A stretch of 37,328 bases of DNA, from the NCBI GenBank assembly GCA_016870915.1, contig VFZY01000039.1:1-37328 (forward strand), written 5' to 3'. The position numbers were made by a program, and so were the translations under genes. Of this stretch, positions 16,493-27,551 are shown one piece after another; position 1 is the stretch's first letter, and each line of letters begins with the position of its first letter. This stretch comes from Acidobacteriota bacterium. GTDB lineage: Bacteria > Acidobacteriota > Terriglobia > Bryobacterales > Bryobacteraceae. Under the pieces are notes generated by a model. That model ran no database searches and was not told the origin of the DNA. It saw only the letters and a list, made by a program, of their open reading frames with translations.

Positions 16493-17242
16493 ATGATCAG
16501 CAAGAAGATCCGGAAACTGGTGGAGGAGCGCGAACACAAGCGCGGCATCCTGGTGGCCTTTGAAGGCCCGGACGGCTCCGGCAAGACCACCCAGCGCAAG
16601 CTCTTCAAGGACTGGCTCAAACAGCAGGGCCACCAGGTGGTCACCACCAAGTGGAACTCCTCCAAGCTCATCAAGCCCCTGGTGAAGGCGCGCAAGAGCC
16701 TGCGTGCCCTCAGCCCCAGCGAGTTCTGCCTGCTGCACGCCGCCGACTTCCGCCATCGCCTGGAGAACGACATCCTGCCCGCACTCTGGGAAGGCAAGGT
16801 GGTCATCGCCGACCGCTACCTCTTCACCGCCCTCGCCCGCGACGTGGTCCGCGGCATGGAACTCCACTGGGTGCTCAACGCCTACGCCCCCCTGTTCTGG
16901 CCGGACATGGTTTTCTACTTCTCCGTGTCGCCGGAAACCTCCGGGCGCCGGATCGCCGCCGAACGCACGCCCAGCTTCTATGAGTCCGGCCAGGACATCA
17001 CGGACATCGACAATCCCCACGAAAGCTATCAGAAGTTCATCGGGGATGTGATCGGCGAATACAACGCGCTCTCTCACATCTTCGACTTCATGACGCTCGA
17101 CGCCGAGAAGCCCATCTACGACCAGCACCGCGAGATCCGCCAACTGTTTCAGTCCGGTAAGCGGCGAAGCTGGAGCGAATTCAATCTCGACGCCATTGCG
17201 GACTGGCTGGCCTACCGGCCGGAGTATCACGATGCCCGGTAA
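16493..17242 (+). CDS. Thymidylate-kinase-like P-loop kinase
   Basis: Protein of 249 residues in the thymidylate/nucleoside monophosphate kinase fold. Walker A is intact (GPDGSGKT, residues 25-32). The helix ILPALWEGKVVIADRY carries the DR pair (D107, R108) used in the TMPK active site, and a LID-like region follows (SGRRIAAERTPSFYE). It is about 40 residues longer than typical dTMP kinase, with extra sequence at both ends, so it may be a divergent relative rather than the housekeeping Tmk; substrate not proven. An upstream in-frame start at 16391 lies inside the yggX-like gene and would add an unlikely proline-rich tail, so I use the ATG. It overlaps the next gene by 11 bases. Confidence 0.82.
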   Translation: MISKKIRKLVEEREHKRGILVAFEGPDGSGKTTQRKLFKDWLKQQGHQVVTTKWNSSKLIKPLVKARKSLRALSPSEFCLLHAADFRHRLENDILPALWEGKVVIADRYLFTALARDVVRGMELHWVLNAYAPLFWPDMVFYFSVSPETSGRRIAAERTPSFYESGQDITDIDNPHESYQKFIGDVIGEYNALSHIFDFMTLDAEKPIYDQHREIRQLFQSGKRRSWSEFNLDAIADWLAYRPEYHDAR

Positions 17243-17747
17243 GAAGGCTCGTGGCGTGCTGGTGGCAGTGGATGGGCTGCGCACCGCTGATTTGGCGGCG
17301 GGCGCCAAGACCGCCCTGCGCACCCTCGCCGGCAAAGGCGGCGTCAGCACCTGGGATGCCTCCGGCATCTTTTTCGAACTGGAACGGAACCAGGCGCAGC
17401 CGGGCATTCGCTCCGCCCGCATGCTGCTGCTTCTGTATGCCGCGGACCTGGCGTTCCGTCTGCGGTGGGAAATTGAACCCGCCCTCGACGCCGGCATGAA
17501 CGTAGCCGCCGCGCCCTATGTGGACACCGCCGTCGCGTTCGGGCGCGCCGCGGGTCTGCCCGCCAAATGGCTGCGCGACCTGTTCGAGTTTGCCCCCGCC
17601 GCCACCGGCCGCCACCGCGTGGAAGCCAGCACGCGCCGCGGCGCCGCCGGATTCATCGACACCGCCTGCACCATCCTCGGCGATACAGGCACCGTTCGCG
17701 CCCGGGCCGCGGAACTTCTCGCCCCCGCTAACCTACGCGCAAAGTGA
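17232..17747 (+). CDS. Degenerate thymidylate-kinase-like paralogue (predicted pseudokinase)
   Basis: Protein of 171 residues that aligns along its length with the gene just upstream: RGVLVAVDG with RGILVAFEG, LLLLYAADLAFRLRWEIEPAL with FCLLHAADFRHRLENDILPAL, and the following Gly-plus-strand region. The catalytic elements are gone. The Walker A stretch reads GLRTADLA (residues 15-22) with Leu21 in place of the lysine, and the DR pair is Ala94-Pro95. The LID region is shortened. The reading frame is intact and overlaps the kinase gene by 11 bases, so it is probably a maintained protein, perhaps a partner of the active kinase, rather than a pseudogene. Its 3' end overlaps the convergent phosphatase gene by 20 bases. 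Confidence 0.72.
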   Translation: MPGKKARGVLVAVDGLRTADLAAGAKTALRTLAGKGGVSTWDASGIFFELERNQAQPGIRSARMLLLLYAADLAFRLRWEIEPALDAGMNVAAAPYVDTAVAFGRAAGLPAKWLRDLFEFAPAATGRHRVEASTRRGAAGFIDTACTILGDTGTVRARAAELLAPANLRAK

Positions 17748-19638
17748 CCCGGTTGCTCGCACGGCCCCGGCAGTTCACCCAGAATTCGTAGCTCCCCGGC
17801 GCCAGATCCGCCGGAACCTGGAAATTCACCTGGTTCAGCCCCGTAAATCCTGGCGCCAGACCGGCGAACGCCGGCGCCAAAGTGGTCTCGCCCAGGTGCA
17901 CCACCACCGGATTCCGCACGTTGAGCGGCGGCGATGCGGGCGATTGGTGCCCTGTCTCCACACTGCCGTTGCCGGGACGCCCCAGGCCCGTGACAAAGAC
18001 CTGCAGGAATTCACCCGGCCTTGCGGGTAAGGCCACATCCACCACGCGGCCATCTGTGTGCAGGATCGCCCCCACCGAGGCCTGGGAATCGACGACAAAA
18101 ATCCCCGGGCCTGACTCCTCCACCGTCACGTTCACCTCCACCTGGCCATTGGGCGTCGTCAGACGCAACAGCGCCGGACCCATCACCTCAAACGGCACCT
18201 GGGCATTGATTTGGCGCGGCGAGACAAAGTAGAGCGGCATCCGGTAGCCGGCCAGCGATATCCGCGTGCCCGCGATCTCACCCGCCAGGGGGCTGGCGGA
18301 ATTCAACAAGGTGTCGAACGCCAGGTTCTCGCCGAAGACGCTGACAATGCCGCCCGGCGCCAGAGTCTGCGCGTAGGAAGCCGAATTCACCACGGTAATC
18401 GCGCTCGCCGCCGGACCGGGAGCCAGGTTGAACTGGTCAAGGGCCGTACCGTCCGGTTTCACCGCCGTCAGCGTCAGGCGGCCGGGCGTGGCATCCACCC
18501 GAACATAGTGATGCGCGGAAATCGAGACCGCGGAAAACGGCCGCAAGTTCGCGGCGTACAGCCCGGCGCCCCCTCCGCCGCTGGTGACGTACACAATGCC
18601 GCGGTCTTCCACCGCCCGGCCCCCTCGCAGGGGCCGTGTGCGCTCATAGGCATGCTCGTGGCCGCCGAAAACAAGCTGAACGCCGTGTTTTTCGAGAATC
18701 GGGATGATGTGCTGCCGGGAAAGCCGGGAGAGCGGGTCATTCTCGTGCGTCCCGGTGGCGTACGGCGTGTGATGCCAGAACGCAATCTTCCAGGGCTTAC
18801 TTGTGGCCGTCAGGTCCCGGTCCAGCCACTGGAGCATACCGCCGGAACGCTCCACCGCATCGGACAGGGGAAGATTGCTGTCCAGCGAAACAAAGTGAGC
18901 GTTTCCCCAATCAAAGGAGTAGTAGCGGCCCCGGTCCGCCGGCGGCACACCCGGCGAGGGCAGACTATGAACGTTCAGATAGGCGGCCCCATCGTCCAGG
19001 TCGTAATCGTGATTGCCGGGACACGGAAACGACGGAACACCCCGGAACAGGTCACGGTAGGTATCGAAATAGTAGGCCTGGAAACCGGCGTAGGTGGCGC
19101 TGGGGTACACCAGGTCCCCGGTATGGATCGAAAATGACGGCCGCTCAGCCATCATCCGTAGCGCCAGTTGAGACTGCTCCCCCGTCCCGGCGCCTGAATC
19201 GCCGAAGACAGTGAACCGGAAGTTTACAGCCGTTTCGGGCGCCGTGCGGAAGTTCAACTCGCCGTCGGGCGTCAGCGGTGTCAGATTCCGCGTCCCGGCA
19301 TAGGCCCGGTAGAAGTACTGCGTATTGGCCTGCAGACCGGTGATTTCGGCCTGATGTTGAAAGAAGCGGTAGGGCAGATTCGTCTGGTTTTGGGCGAACT
19401 CCCGGCTTTCGGCCCGAACCACCAGAGGCCGGCCGAAGGTTCTATCGGCCGACACCCAAATCGCTGCATTTTCAACGGCTTCACGCGTCGTCCACAGAAC
19501 CGCCGCGCGGTTCGGACGCACGTTTTGAAGGTAGGGAAACCGCACCAGCGTGACGCCCGCGCCGGGTGTCTGAGGAAACAACGGGAGTGTGGCGGCGCCA
19601 ATGGCACCTCTCAGCACGGCCCGCCGGGTGTTCCCCAT
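17728..19638 (-). CDS. Exported purple-acid-phosphatase-like metallophosphoesterase with Solibacter-type C-terminal domain
   Basis: Protein of 636 residues with a twin-arginine-like signal (MGNTRRAVLRGAIG). Residues about 28-135 form a purple-acid-phosphatase N-terminal (Fn3-like) domain. The metallophosphoesterase domain follows with all five metal blocks: GDSG (D147), GDLVY (D175, Y178), GNHD (N209, H210), WHH (H289/290) and GGHEH (H327, H329). Residues about 412-635 resemble TIGR03437, a domain found mainly at the C-termini of exported acidobacterial proteins (VVNSASYAQTLAPGG, VSVFGENLA, GLGRPGNG, GLNQVNFQVP). Likely role: phosphate release from esters outside the cytoplasm. AGGAATAGGGGAA precedes the ATG. 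It is a single gene, convergent with the kinase pair. Confidence 0.9.
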   Translation of the reverse strand: MGNTRRAVLRGAIGAATLPLFPQTPGAGVTLVRFPYLQNVRPNRAAVLWTTREAVENAAIWVSADRTFGRPLVVRAESREFAQNQTNLPYRFFQHQAEITGLQANTQYFYRAYAGTRNLTPLTPDGELNFRTAPETAVNFRFTVFGDSGAGTGEQSQLALRMMAERPSFSIHTGDLVYPSATYAGFQAYYFDTYRDLFRGVPSFPCPGNHDYDLDDGAAYLNVHSLPSPGVPPADRGRYYSFDWGNAHFVSLDSNLPLSDAVERSGGMLQWLDRDLTATSKPWKIAFWHHTPYATGTHENDPLSRLSRQHIIPILEKHGVQLVFGGHEHAYERTRPLRGGRAVEDRGIVYVTSGGGGAGLYAANLRPFSAVSISAHHYVRVDATPGRLTLTAVKPDGTALDQFNLAPGPAASAITVVNSASYAQTLAPGGIVSVFGENLAFDTLLNSASPLAGEIAGTRISLAGYRMPLYFVSPRQINAQVPFEVMGPALLRLTTPNGQVEVNVTVEESGPGIFVVDSQASVGAILHTDGRVVDVALPARPGEFLQVFVTGLGRPGNGSVETGHQSPASPPLNVRNPVVVHLGETTLAPAFAGLAPGFTGLNQVNFQVPADLAPGSYEFWVNCRGRASNRVTLRVG

Positions 19639-19782
19639 GAAACTGTTCCCCTATTCCTCTGGTTTGCTCGCTGACGGTCTGAGAACGAGGATAAACCATT
19701 ATCGGCATTTTCCACAACGTCACCCCGTGGGTTGCTGCCTTATCTCCAACGACGGCCCGGGCGCCCGGCGCGTTTCGCGCCC

Positions 19783-20895
19783 ATGGTAAACTGCGAAAGA
19801 TTGCCTCCCTCCATCCCGACGGGTGAGTTCGCGGACCGCAGGCGTAAGCTCGCCGCACGGTTCCGGCGGCTCAAAATCGACGCATTTCTGGTCACGGCGT
19901 TGCCCAACATCCGCTATTTGTGCGGCTTTACGGGCAGCAATGGCGCGCTTCTGGTGCTGCCCGGGGACGCTGTCTTTTTCACCGACCCCAGGTATACCAC
20001 CCAGTCGGCCCAGGAGTGCGACTGCCCGGCCCAGACCGTGGAAGGCTCCACGCTCGGCGGCGTTGCCCGCGAGATCGCCAGCCGGAACATCCCCCGCATC
20101 GGCTTTGAACGCAACCGCATCTCGTTCCTGGCACACGACTTTTTGCGCGGGAAGCTTCCCGCCACGCTCAACCTGATTCCGGTGGAGGGCGAGGTGGAAA
20201 AGCTCAGGATGGTCAAATCCCAGGCCGAGATTGCCCTGATTCGCGCCTCGGTCCAACTGAATTCAGAGGCCTACGAACGCGCCCTCGCCCGGTTCAAGCC
20301 GACCATGCGGGAGTGCGACCTGGCGCTTGAAATCGACCTCCAGATGCGCCGTCTGGGCGCCGAAGGCACCGCTTTTGAAACCATCGTCGCCGCGGGCGAA
20401 CGGGCCGCGCTGCCCCACGCCCGCCCCACACACCAGAAGATTGGGGCCAATCGGCTATTATTGGTGGACATGGGCGCCAGCCTGGATGGCTATGCGAGCG
20501 ACATGACTCGCACCGCGGCCGTCGGCAAACCGAGCCAGCCGGACCGCGATGTCTACCATGCCGTTCTCGAAGCCCAACGGGCGGCGGTGGCAGCGGTGAA
20601 GCCCGGCATCCGCGTGCATGAGGTGGACCGTGCGGCCCGCTCCGTCCTGGACCGGCACGGCCTGGGCAGCTTCTTCGTGCATTCCACCGGCCACGGCCTA
20701 GGTCTTGAGATCCATGAACCTCCCCGGCTGGGACAGAAGGAAAAGCCGGTGCTCGAAGAAGGCATGGCCATCACCATCGAGCCCGGCGTCTACCGCCCCG
20801 GCCAGGTGGGCGTCCGCATTGAGGATACGGTACTGGTCACCGCCCGTGGCTGCGAAGTACTCACTCCAACTTCGAAGGAATTGCGACTGCTGTGA
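19783..20895 (+). CDS. M24 family metallopeptidase (Xaa-Pro aminopeptidase/dipeptidase, PepP/PepQ type)
   Basis: Cytosolic peptidase of about 370 residues that removes residues next to proline. An N-terminal creatinase-type domain ([20 protein letters not shown]) precedes the pita-bread catalytic domain. The dinuclear metal ligands are all present: D229 and D240 ([17 protein letters not shown]), H304 ([13 protein letters not shown]), E333 (TIEPGVY) and E347 (RIEDTVLV). The ATG at 19783 lacks a ribosome site. TTG at 19801 is an alternative, with TAAACT eight bases upstream that could give a leaderless message. The stop overlaps accB (GTGA). A peptidase gene just before accBC is a common bacterial arrangement, often with efp between; efp is absent here. 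Confidence 0.9.
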   Translation: MVNCERLPPSIPTGEFADRRRKLAARFRRLKIDAFLVTALPNIRYLCGFTGSNGALLVLPGDAVFFTDPRYTTQSAQECDCPAQTVEGSTLGGVAREIASRNIPRIGFERNRISFLAHDFLRGKLPATLNLIPVEGEVEKLRMVKSQAEIALIRASVQLNSEAYERALARFKPTMRECDLALEIDLQMRRLGAEGTAFETIVAAGERAALPHARPTHQKIGANRLLLVDMGASLDGYASDMTRTAAVGKPSQPDRDVYHAVLEAQRAAVAAVKPGIRVHEVDRAARSVLDRHGLGSFFVHSTGHGLGLEIHEPPRLGQKEKPVLEEGMAITIEPGVYRPGQVGVRIEDTVLVTARGCEVLTPTSKELRLL

Positions 20896-21356
20896 CAATC
20901 GACGAAATCAGAGAGCTGATCCAGGTGGTCCGGGAAACCGGCGTGGCTGAATTGGAAGTACAGCGTGGCGACAACCGTGTACGCATCAAACTGGGCGGCG
21001 CCGTCCAGGAGTACATCGCCATGCCCGCCGCCATGTCCCCCGGTCCCGCGCCACAGCCCGTTTCCGCAGCCGCCGCGCCCGCCGCACCCGCCGTTGACCC
21101 CGCCAATGACCCCAACCTGATCCTGGTCAAATCGCCCATCGTGGGAACCTTCTACGCCAGCCCGTCGCCCGGCGCCCCGGCCTTCGTGCAGGCCGGCGAC
21201 CGCGTCACCCCCGGCAAGGTCCTCTGCATCATCGAATCCATGAAGCTGATGAACGAGATCGAATGCGAGGTCTCCGGCACCATCGTCGCCCGTCTGGTCG
21301 AAAGCGGCCAGCCGGTGGAATACGGCGAAGCCCTCTATTCGGTGCGCCCCAGCTAG
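20892..21356 (+). CDS. accB: Biotin carboxyl carrier protein of acetyl-CoA carboxylase
   Basis: Cytosolic protein of 154 residues carrying the biotin that shuttles CO2 in the first step of fatty acid synthesis. The N-terminal [20 protein letters not shown] segment is typical. An Ala/Pro linker (residues about 45-70) and the biotinyl domain follow, with the target lysine K118 in [10 protein letters not shown]. The GTG start overlaps the preceding stop by 4 bases (GTGA), and accC begins 12 bases after its stop. accA and accD are not in the window. Confidence 0.95.
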   Translation: MTIDEIRELIQVVRETGVAELEVQRGDNRVRIKLGGAVQEYIAMPAAMSPGPAPQPVSAAAAPAAPAVDPANDPNLILVKSPIVGTFYASPSPGAPAFVQAGDRVTPGKVLCIIESMKLMNEIECEVSGTIVARLVESGQPVEYGEALYSVRPS

Positions 21357-21368
21357 GCCTGAGCATCG

Positions 21369-24135
<2,767 letters not shown>

Positions 24136-24171
24136 CCGGTTTTCCTGAAACCGCCGCCGCGGGCATCACGT

Positions 24172-24177
24172 TAGACT
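24172..24177 (+). promoter_or_regulatory. Possible -10 element for the heme-copper protein gene
   Basis: TAGACT lies in the 61-base gap after argG. A start about 7 bases downstream would leave a short leader beginning just before the ribosome site GGAGG at 24185-24189, which is 7 bases from the GTG start. Confidence 0.3.
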
Positions 24178-24196
24178 GTGTATTGGAGGCTGCGCC

Positions 24197-25468
24197 GTGA
24201 AGATTCTTTTCGCCCTTTCGGCAACTGTGTTCCTGCTGCCCTCGGCCGGGGTGGCCCAGCCCACCTATGCCAAGGAAGTTTCACGGATTCTGCACGCCAA
24301 GTGCGCCCAGTGCCACCGGCCGAACGATATCGCCCCGTTCAGTCTCCTGACGTACCAGGATGCCGCCGACTACGCCCCCGACATCAAGCGCGTCGTGGAA
24401 GAGGGGATCATGCCCCCCTGGAAGCCGGTCCACGGCTTCAATGAGTTCCGCGACAGCTACGGACTCACCGCCGACGAGAAGCAGCAGCTTCTCGACTGGG
24501 CGGGCGCAGGCGCCCCCAAAGGCAATGACGCCGACCTTCCGGAACCACCCCAGGAGAAGGGCGAGTGGTTGCTGGGCAAGCCGGATCTCGAACTGAAGAT
24601 GCCGGAGCCGTTCACCGCCGTCCGCGGCCGAGACATCTACCGTTGCTTCGTTCTGCCCACCGGACTGGATGCCGACAAGTTTATCAGCGCCATCGACATT
24701 CTCCCCGGGTCACGCCAGGTGGTGCATCACGTCATTGTTTACCTGGACACGACCGGGGAATCCGAGAAGCTCGACGCGCGCGATGAAGGCCCCGGCTACA
24801 ACTGCTACGGCGGCCCCGGATTCCGCATCGCCACCGAAACCGCGCAGCTTCTCTCCCTGAATATCACCCTCGGCGGCTGGGCCCCCGGCACACGCGCCCG
24901 CCACCTGCCGGAAGGCATCGGCATGTACCTGGACAAACGCGCCCGTGTGGTCTTGCAGGTCCACTACTACACCACCCGCGGAGCGCGGGAAGACCAGACC
25001 CGCGTCGGTCTCTACTTCAACGCCAAACCGCCCGAAAAGCGCCTGATCTATGTGCCTCTGGTGGACGAAAAGCTGCGCATCCCGGCCGGCGACGCCAACT
25101 ACACCAACGCATTCTCCGAACTGGTGCCGCCGCTGTTTGACCTGAAAGTCGTCAACGTCTTCCCGCACATGCACCTCATCGGCCGCGAGATCAAAGTGGA
25201 AGCCGAGGCGTCCGGCGAAACCAAGCCCATCATCTACATCAACAAGTGGGACTTCAACTGGCAGGGCCCCTACACCCTGGTGGATCCGCTGTCCGTGCCC
25301 GGCATGGGACGCATCAAGGTCTCCTGCACCTACGATAATTCGAGCGGCAATCCCCGCAATCCGAATAACCCGGTGAAGGAAGTTCGCTGGGGCGAAGGCA
25401 CGGAAGACGAAATGTGCGTCGCCTTCGTCGGCGTCACATTCGACCGCGACAGCCTGCTGCTTCGCTAA
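24197..25468 (+). CDS. Cytochrome c / PHM-type copper monooxygenase fusion protein
   Basis: Exported protein of 423 residues. After a signal peptide (residues 1-20), residues about 22-108 form a cytochrome-c-like domain with heme motif CAQCH (36-40) and a likely axial methionine in MPPW (M72). Residues about 135-423 resemble the copper type II, ascorbate-dependent monooxygenase (PHM/DBM) fold. All six copper ligands can be placed: H177 and H178 (VVHHVIVYLD), H256 (LQVHYYTT), H324 and H326 (FPHMHLIG) and M406 (DEMCVAF). In animal PHM these sites hydroxylate a substrate using O2. Here the heme domain might deliver the electrons that ascorbate normally supplies; that is inference, and the substrate is unknown. 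GGAGG precedes the GTG start. Confidence 0.82.
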   Translation: MKILFALSATVFLLPSAGVAQPTYAKEVSRILHAKCAQCHRPNDIAPFSLLTYQDAADYAPDIKRVVEEGIMPPWKPVHGFNEFRDSYGLTADEKQQLLDWAGAGAPKGNDADLPEPPQEKGEWLLGKPDLELKMPEPFTAVRGRDIYRCFVLPTGLDADKFISAIDILPGSRQVVHHVIVYLDTTGESEKLDARDEGPGYNCYGGPGFRIATETAQLLSLNITLGGWAPGTRARHLPEGIGMYLDKRARVVLQVHYYTTRGAREDQTRVGLYFNAKPPEKRLIYVPLVDEKLRIPAGDANYTNAFSELVPPLFDLKVVNVFPHMHLIGREIKVEAEASGETKPIIYINKWDFNWQGPYTLVDPLSVPGMGRIKVSCTYDNSSGNPRNPNNPVKEVRWGEGTEDEMCVAFVGVTFDRDSLLLR

Positions 25469-25531
25469 GCCCGCGCCGGAGGCCGCTCCCCGGCGCCGCC
25501 GGCCAATCGGATATCGTTGGAAGAAGAGAGC

Positions 25532-27106
25532 TTGCTTTTCTCCACTCATGTCCAGGCGCCGTCCGTGCGCTGCCTCGCCGCCGCATTGCTGATTGCCGCG
25601 GCCGCCTTTCCCCAGAATCCCCGCGCTCAAAGAGCGTTCGAACGCGCCGTCAAACTGGATGACGCCGGCGACGCCGGGCAAGCCTTCGCCGCCTACTCCG
25701 AAGCCCTGCAATCGGACCCCGGCCACACCGCCGCCCGCAAGCGGCGCGCCAAGATCCTGCTCGCCAGCGACCAATCCGCCCGCGCCCGCGAGGACCTCGA
25801 TCTGGTCCTCGACCGCGACAAAGACGACCCCGAAGCCATGAGCCTCCGCGGCGAAGCCTGGGTGGCCCTCGGCGACCCCGCCAAAGCCCTCTTTGACCTC
25901 GATCTCGCCATCGCCCGCGGCTGGGAGCGCGCCCGCACCTACCATCTTCGTGGTGTCGCCCGCCTCCGCGCCGGCCAGGCCGAAAAGTCGCTCGACGACT
26001 TCGCACGCGCCATCCGGCTGCGGCTGGACGACCCGGCGCCCTACAAAGACCGTGGTGTCGCCCTCGGCGCCCTGGGCCGTTGGCGCGATGCCATTGAAGA
26101 CTACGACCAGGCCATCCGCCTCCGCCCCGGCTACTGGGACGCCTACGTGGAACGCGCCCATGCCTACGGCAACGTAGGAGACTTCCAGCGAGCCATCCAG
26201 GACCTCACACGTGTCCTCCAGGCTCGGCCCGGCTTCCTCAAGGCGCTCCACATGCGCGCCGCCGCCCATCATCGCGCCGGAAACTTCGCCTCCGCCATTC
26301 AGGACTACGCCCAGGCCCTGGTGCTTGACCCGCGAAACGTTTCCCTGCACCTGGGTCGTGGCGCCGCGTACGCCGAATCCGGCCAACTGGAACTCTCCCT
26401 GGCCGACCGCACTCGCGCCGTCGAGCTCGACCCCGCGAACGCCGTTGCCCTCGTCGCCCGCGGCGGCGCCTACCACCAGCTCGGCCGTCATGAACAGGGC
26501 TTCGCCGACCGCACCGAAGCCATCCGCCTGGCCCCCGATGCCGCCGAAGCCTGGCTGGCGCGCGGCAGCGCGTACTTCCTCACCGGCCAGTATGAGCGCG
26601 CCCGGCCCGATCTGGAACAAGCGGCCCGGCTTGACCCCGGCAACGAAGAGATCCGCGAAGTCCTCGCCCGCACCATCGCCAAGCTGCCGGCCAGGAAGCC
26701 GGAACCCGAACCGGCTCCCCCGCCACCGGCAACGGAAGCCCCGCCCCCGACGCCACCGCCGCCGGCGGCGGAGCCCACAATCACAAGAAACGAACCCAAG
26801 CCAGACTCGGCGCCCGTGGCCCTCACGGCGCCCGCGGCCCTCACGGCCCAGGAATGGGATCGCAAAGGCCGCGAACTCACCACCCGGCGCCGCTTCGACG
26901 AGGCCATTGCCGCCCTCTCGGAGGCCATCAAGGCGAACCCGCGCTTTCCTGAAGCCTGGAACGCGCGCGGCTACGCCCGGTTCCTGAAGGGCGACATCGC
27001 GGCCGCCATCGCCGACTACGACGAAGCTCTGCGCCTGCGTCCAGGCTACGCCAACGCCGCCCAAAATCGCGACTCCGCCCGCCGCCGCATAGGCCGCCGG
27101 CCATGA
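25532..27106 (+). CDS. Exported tetratricopeptide-repeat protein
   Basis: Protein of about 524 residues with an N-terminal hydrophobic signal (RCLAAALLIAAAAFPQ). About ten TPR-type helix pairs follow, at about 34-residue intervals, with recurring Tyr/Ala/Pro patterns such as DYDQAIRLRPGYWDAYVERA and DYAQALVLDPRNVSLHLGRG. A proline-rich linker around residues 390-420 (PEPAPPPPATEAPP) separates two or three more TPRs at the C-terminus. Such proteins act as protein-binding scaffolds; the partner is unknown. Start codons are uncertain: TTG 25517, TTG 25532 (best ribosome site, GGAAGAAGAG) and GTG 25565 (cleanest signal peptide). Confidence 0.85.
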   Translation: MLFSTHVQAPSVRCLAAALLIAAAAFPQNPRAQRAFERAVKLDDAGDAGQAFAAYSEALQSDPGHTAARKRRAKILLASDQSARAREDLDLVLDRDKDDPEAMSLRGEAWVALGDPAKALFDLDLAIARGWERARTYHLRGVARLRAGQAEKSLDDFARAIRLRLDDPAPYKDRGVALGALGRWRDAIEDYDQAIRLRPGYWDAYVERAHAYGNVGDFQRAIQDLTRVLQARPGFLKALHMRAAAHHRAGNFASAIQDYAQALVLDPRNVSLHLGRGAAYAESGQLELSLADRTRAVELDPANAVALVARGGAYHQLGRHEQGFADRTEAIRLAPDAAEAWLARGSAYFLTGQYERARPDLEQAARLDPGNEEIREVLARTIAKLPARKPEPEPAPPPPATEAPPPTPPPPAAEPTITRNEPKPDSAPVALTAPAALTAQEWDRKGRELTTRRRFDEAIAALSEAIKANPRFPEAWNARGYARFLKGDIAAAIADYDEALRLRPGYANAAQNRDSARRRIGRRP

Positions 27107-27130
27107 CGACGGCCGTCACCACGCTACCAT
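27103..27130 (+). promoter_or_regulatory. Promoter-like sequence for the small cytochrome c, possibly leaderless
   Basis: ATGACG at 27103-27108, a 16-base spacer and TACCAT at 27125-27130, which ends 7 bases before ATG 27138. This supports 27138 as the start codon, because the alternative ATG at 27129 overlaps the -10 element. Confidence 0.4.
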
Positions 27131-27137
27131 GGGAAAC

Positions 27138-27545
27138 ATGAGACTGATCGCCGCGCTCGGCTGCTCCGCCGGCCTGCTGCTGGCCCAGGATAAGGCCGCG
27201 CTCATCGAACGTGGCAAGTACCTGGCCGAACAGGTGGGCAAGTGCCAGGAGTGCCACACGCCACGAAAAGAGACCCGGGAACTCGACACCAGCCAATGGA
27301 TGAAGGGCGCCACACTCGACTTTCAGCCCATCGGCGCCGAACCGCCCGGCTGGCACAAGAAATCACCCGACCTCACACCCACCAGCCGCCTCTGGACCCG
27401 TTGGGGCGACGACGGCATGAAGAAGTACCTCACCACCGGGCTCACACCCACCAGCAACAAGCCCGCCGGCCCGCCCATGCCGGCCTACACGCTCAGGCCC
27501 GAAGACGCCGACGCCATCATTGCCTATCTCAAGTCCCTGAAGTAG
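27138..27545 (+). CDS. Small exported c-type cytochrome
   Basis: Protein of about 135 residues: signal peptide (MRLIAALGCSAGLLLAQ), then a single cytochrome c domain with heme site CQECH and a C-terminal PPMPAY segment whose methionine is the probable axial ligand. The end (DADAIIAYLKSLK) is the usual last helix of class I cytochromes c. It would carry electrons in the periplasm. It sits 6 bases before the next gene. ATG 27129 is an alternative start. The nearby cytochrome c-copper protein suggests a shared redox setting but does not prove it. Confidence 0.88.
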   Translation: MRLIAALGCSAGLLLAQDKAALIERGKYLAEQVGKCQECHTPRKETRELDTSQWMKGATLDFQPIGAEPPGWHKKSPDLTPTSRLWTRWGDDGMKKYLTTGLTPTSNKPAGPPMPAYTLRPEDADAIIAYLKSLK

Positions 27546-27551
27546 ACCCCT

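Noticed and set aside
24137-24153. Hairpin CGGTTT / AAACCG after argG as a terminator
   Set aside because: The stem is only 6 bp and is followed by GC-rich sequence without a T-tract.
24710-27064. Very long open frame (784 codons) on the minus strand opposite the copper protein and TPR genes
   Set aside because: It is glycine/valine/alanine-rich, has no recognisable domain and mirrors the GC-rich codon pattern of the real plus-strand genes, which have clear motifs.
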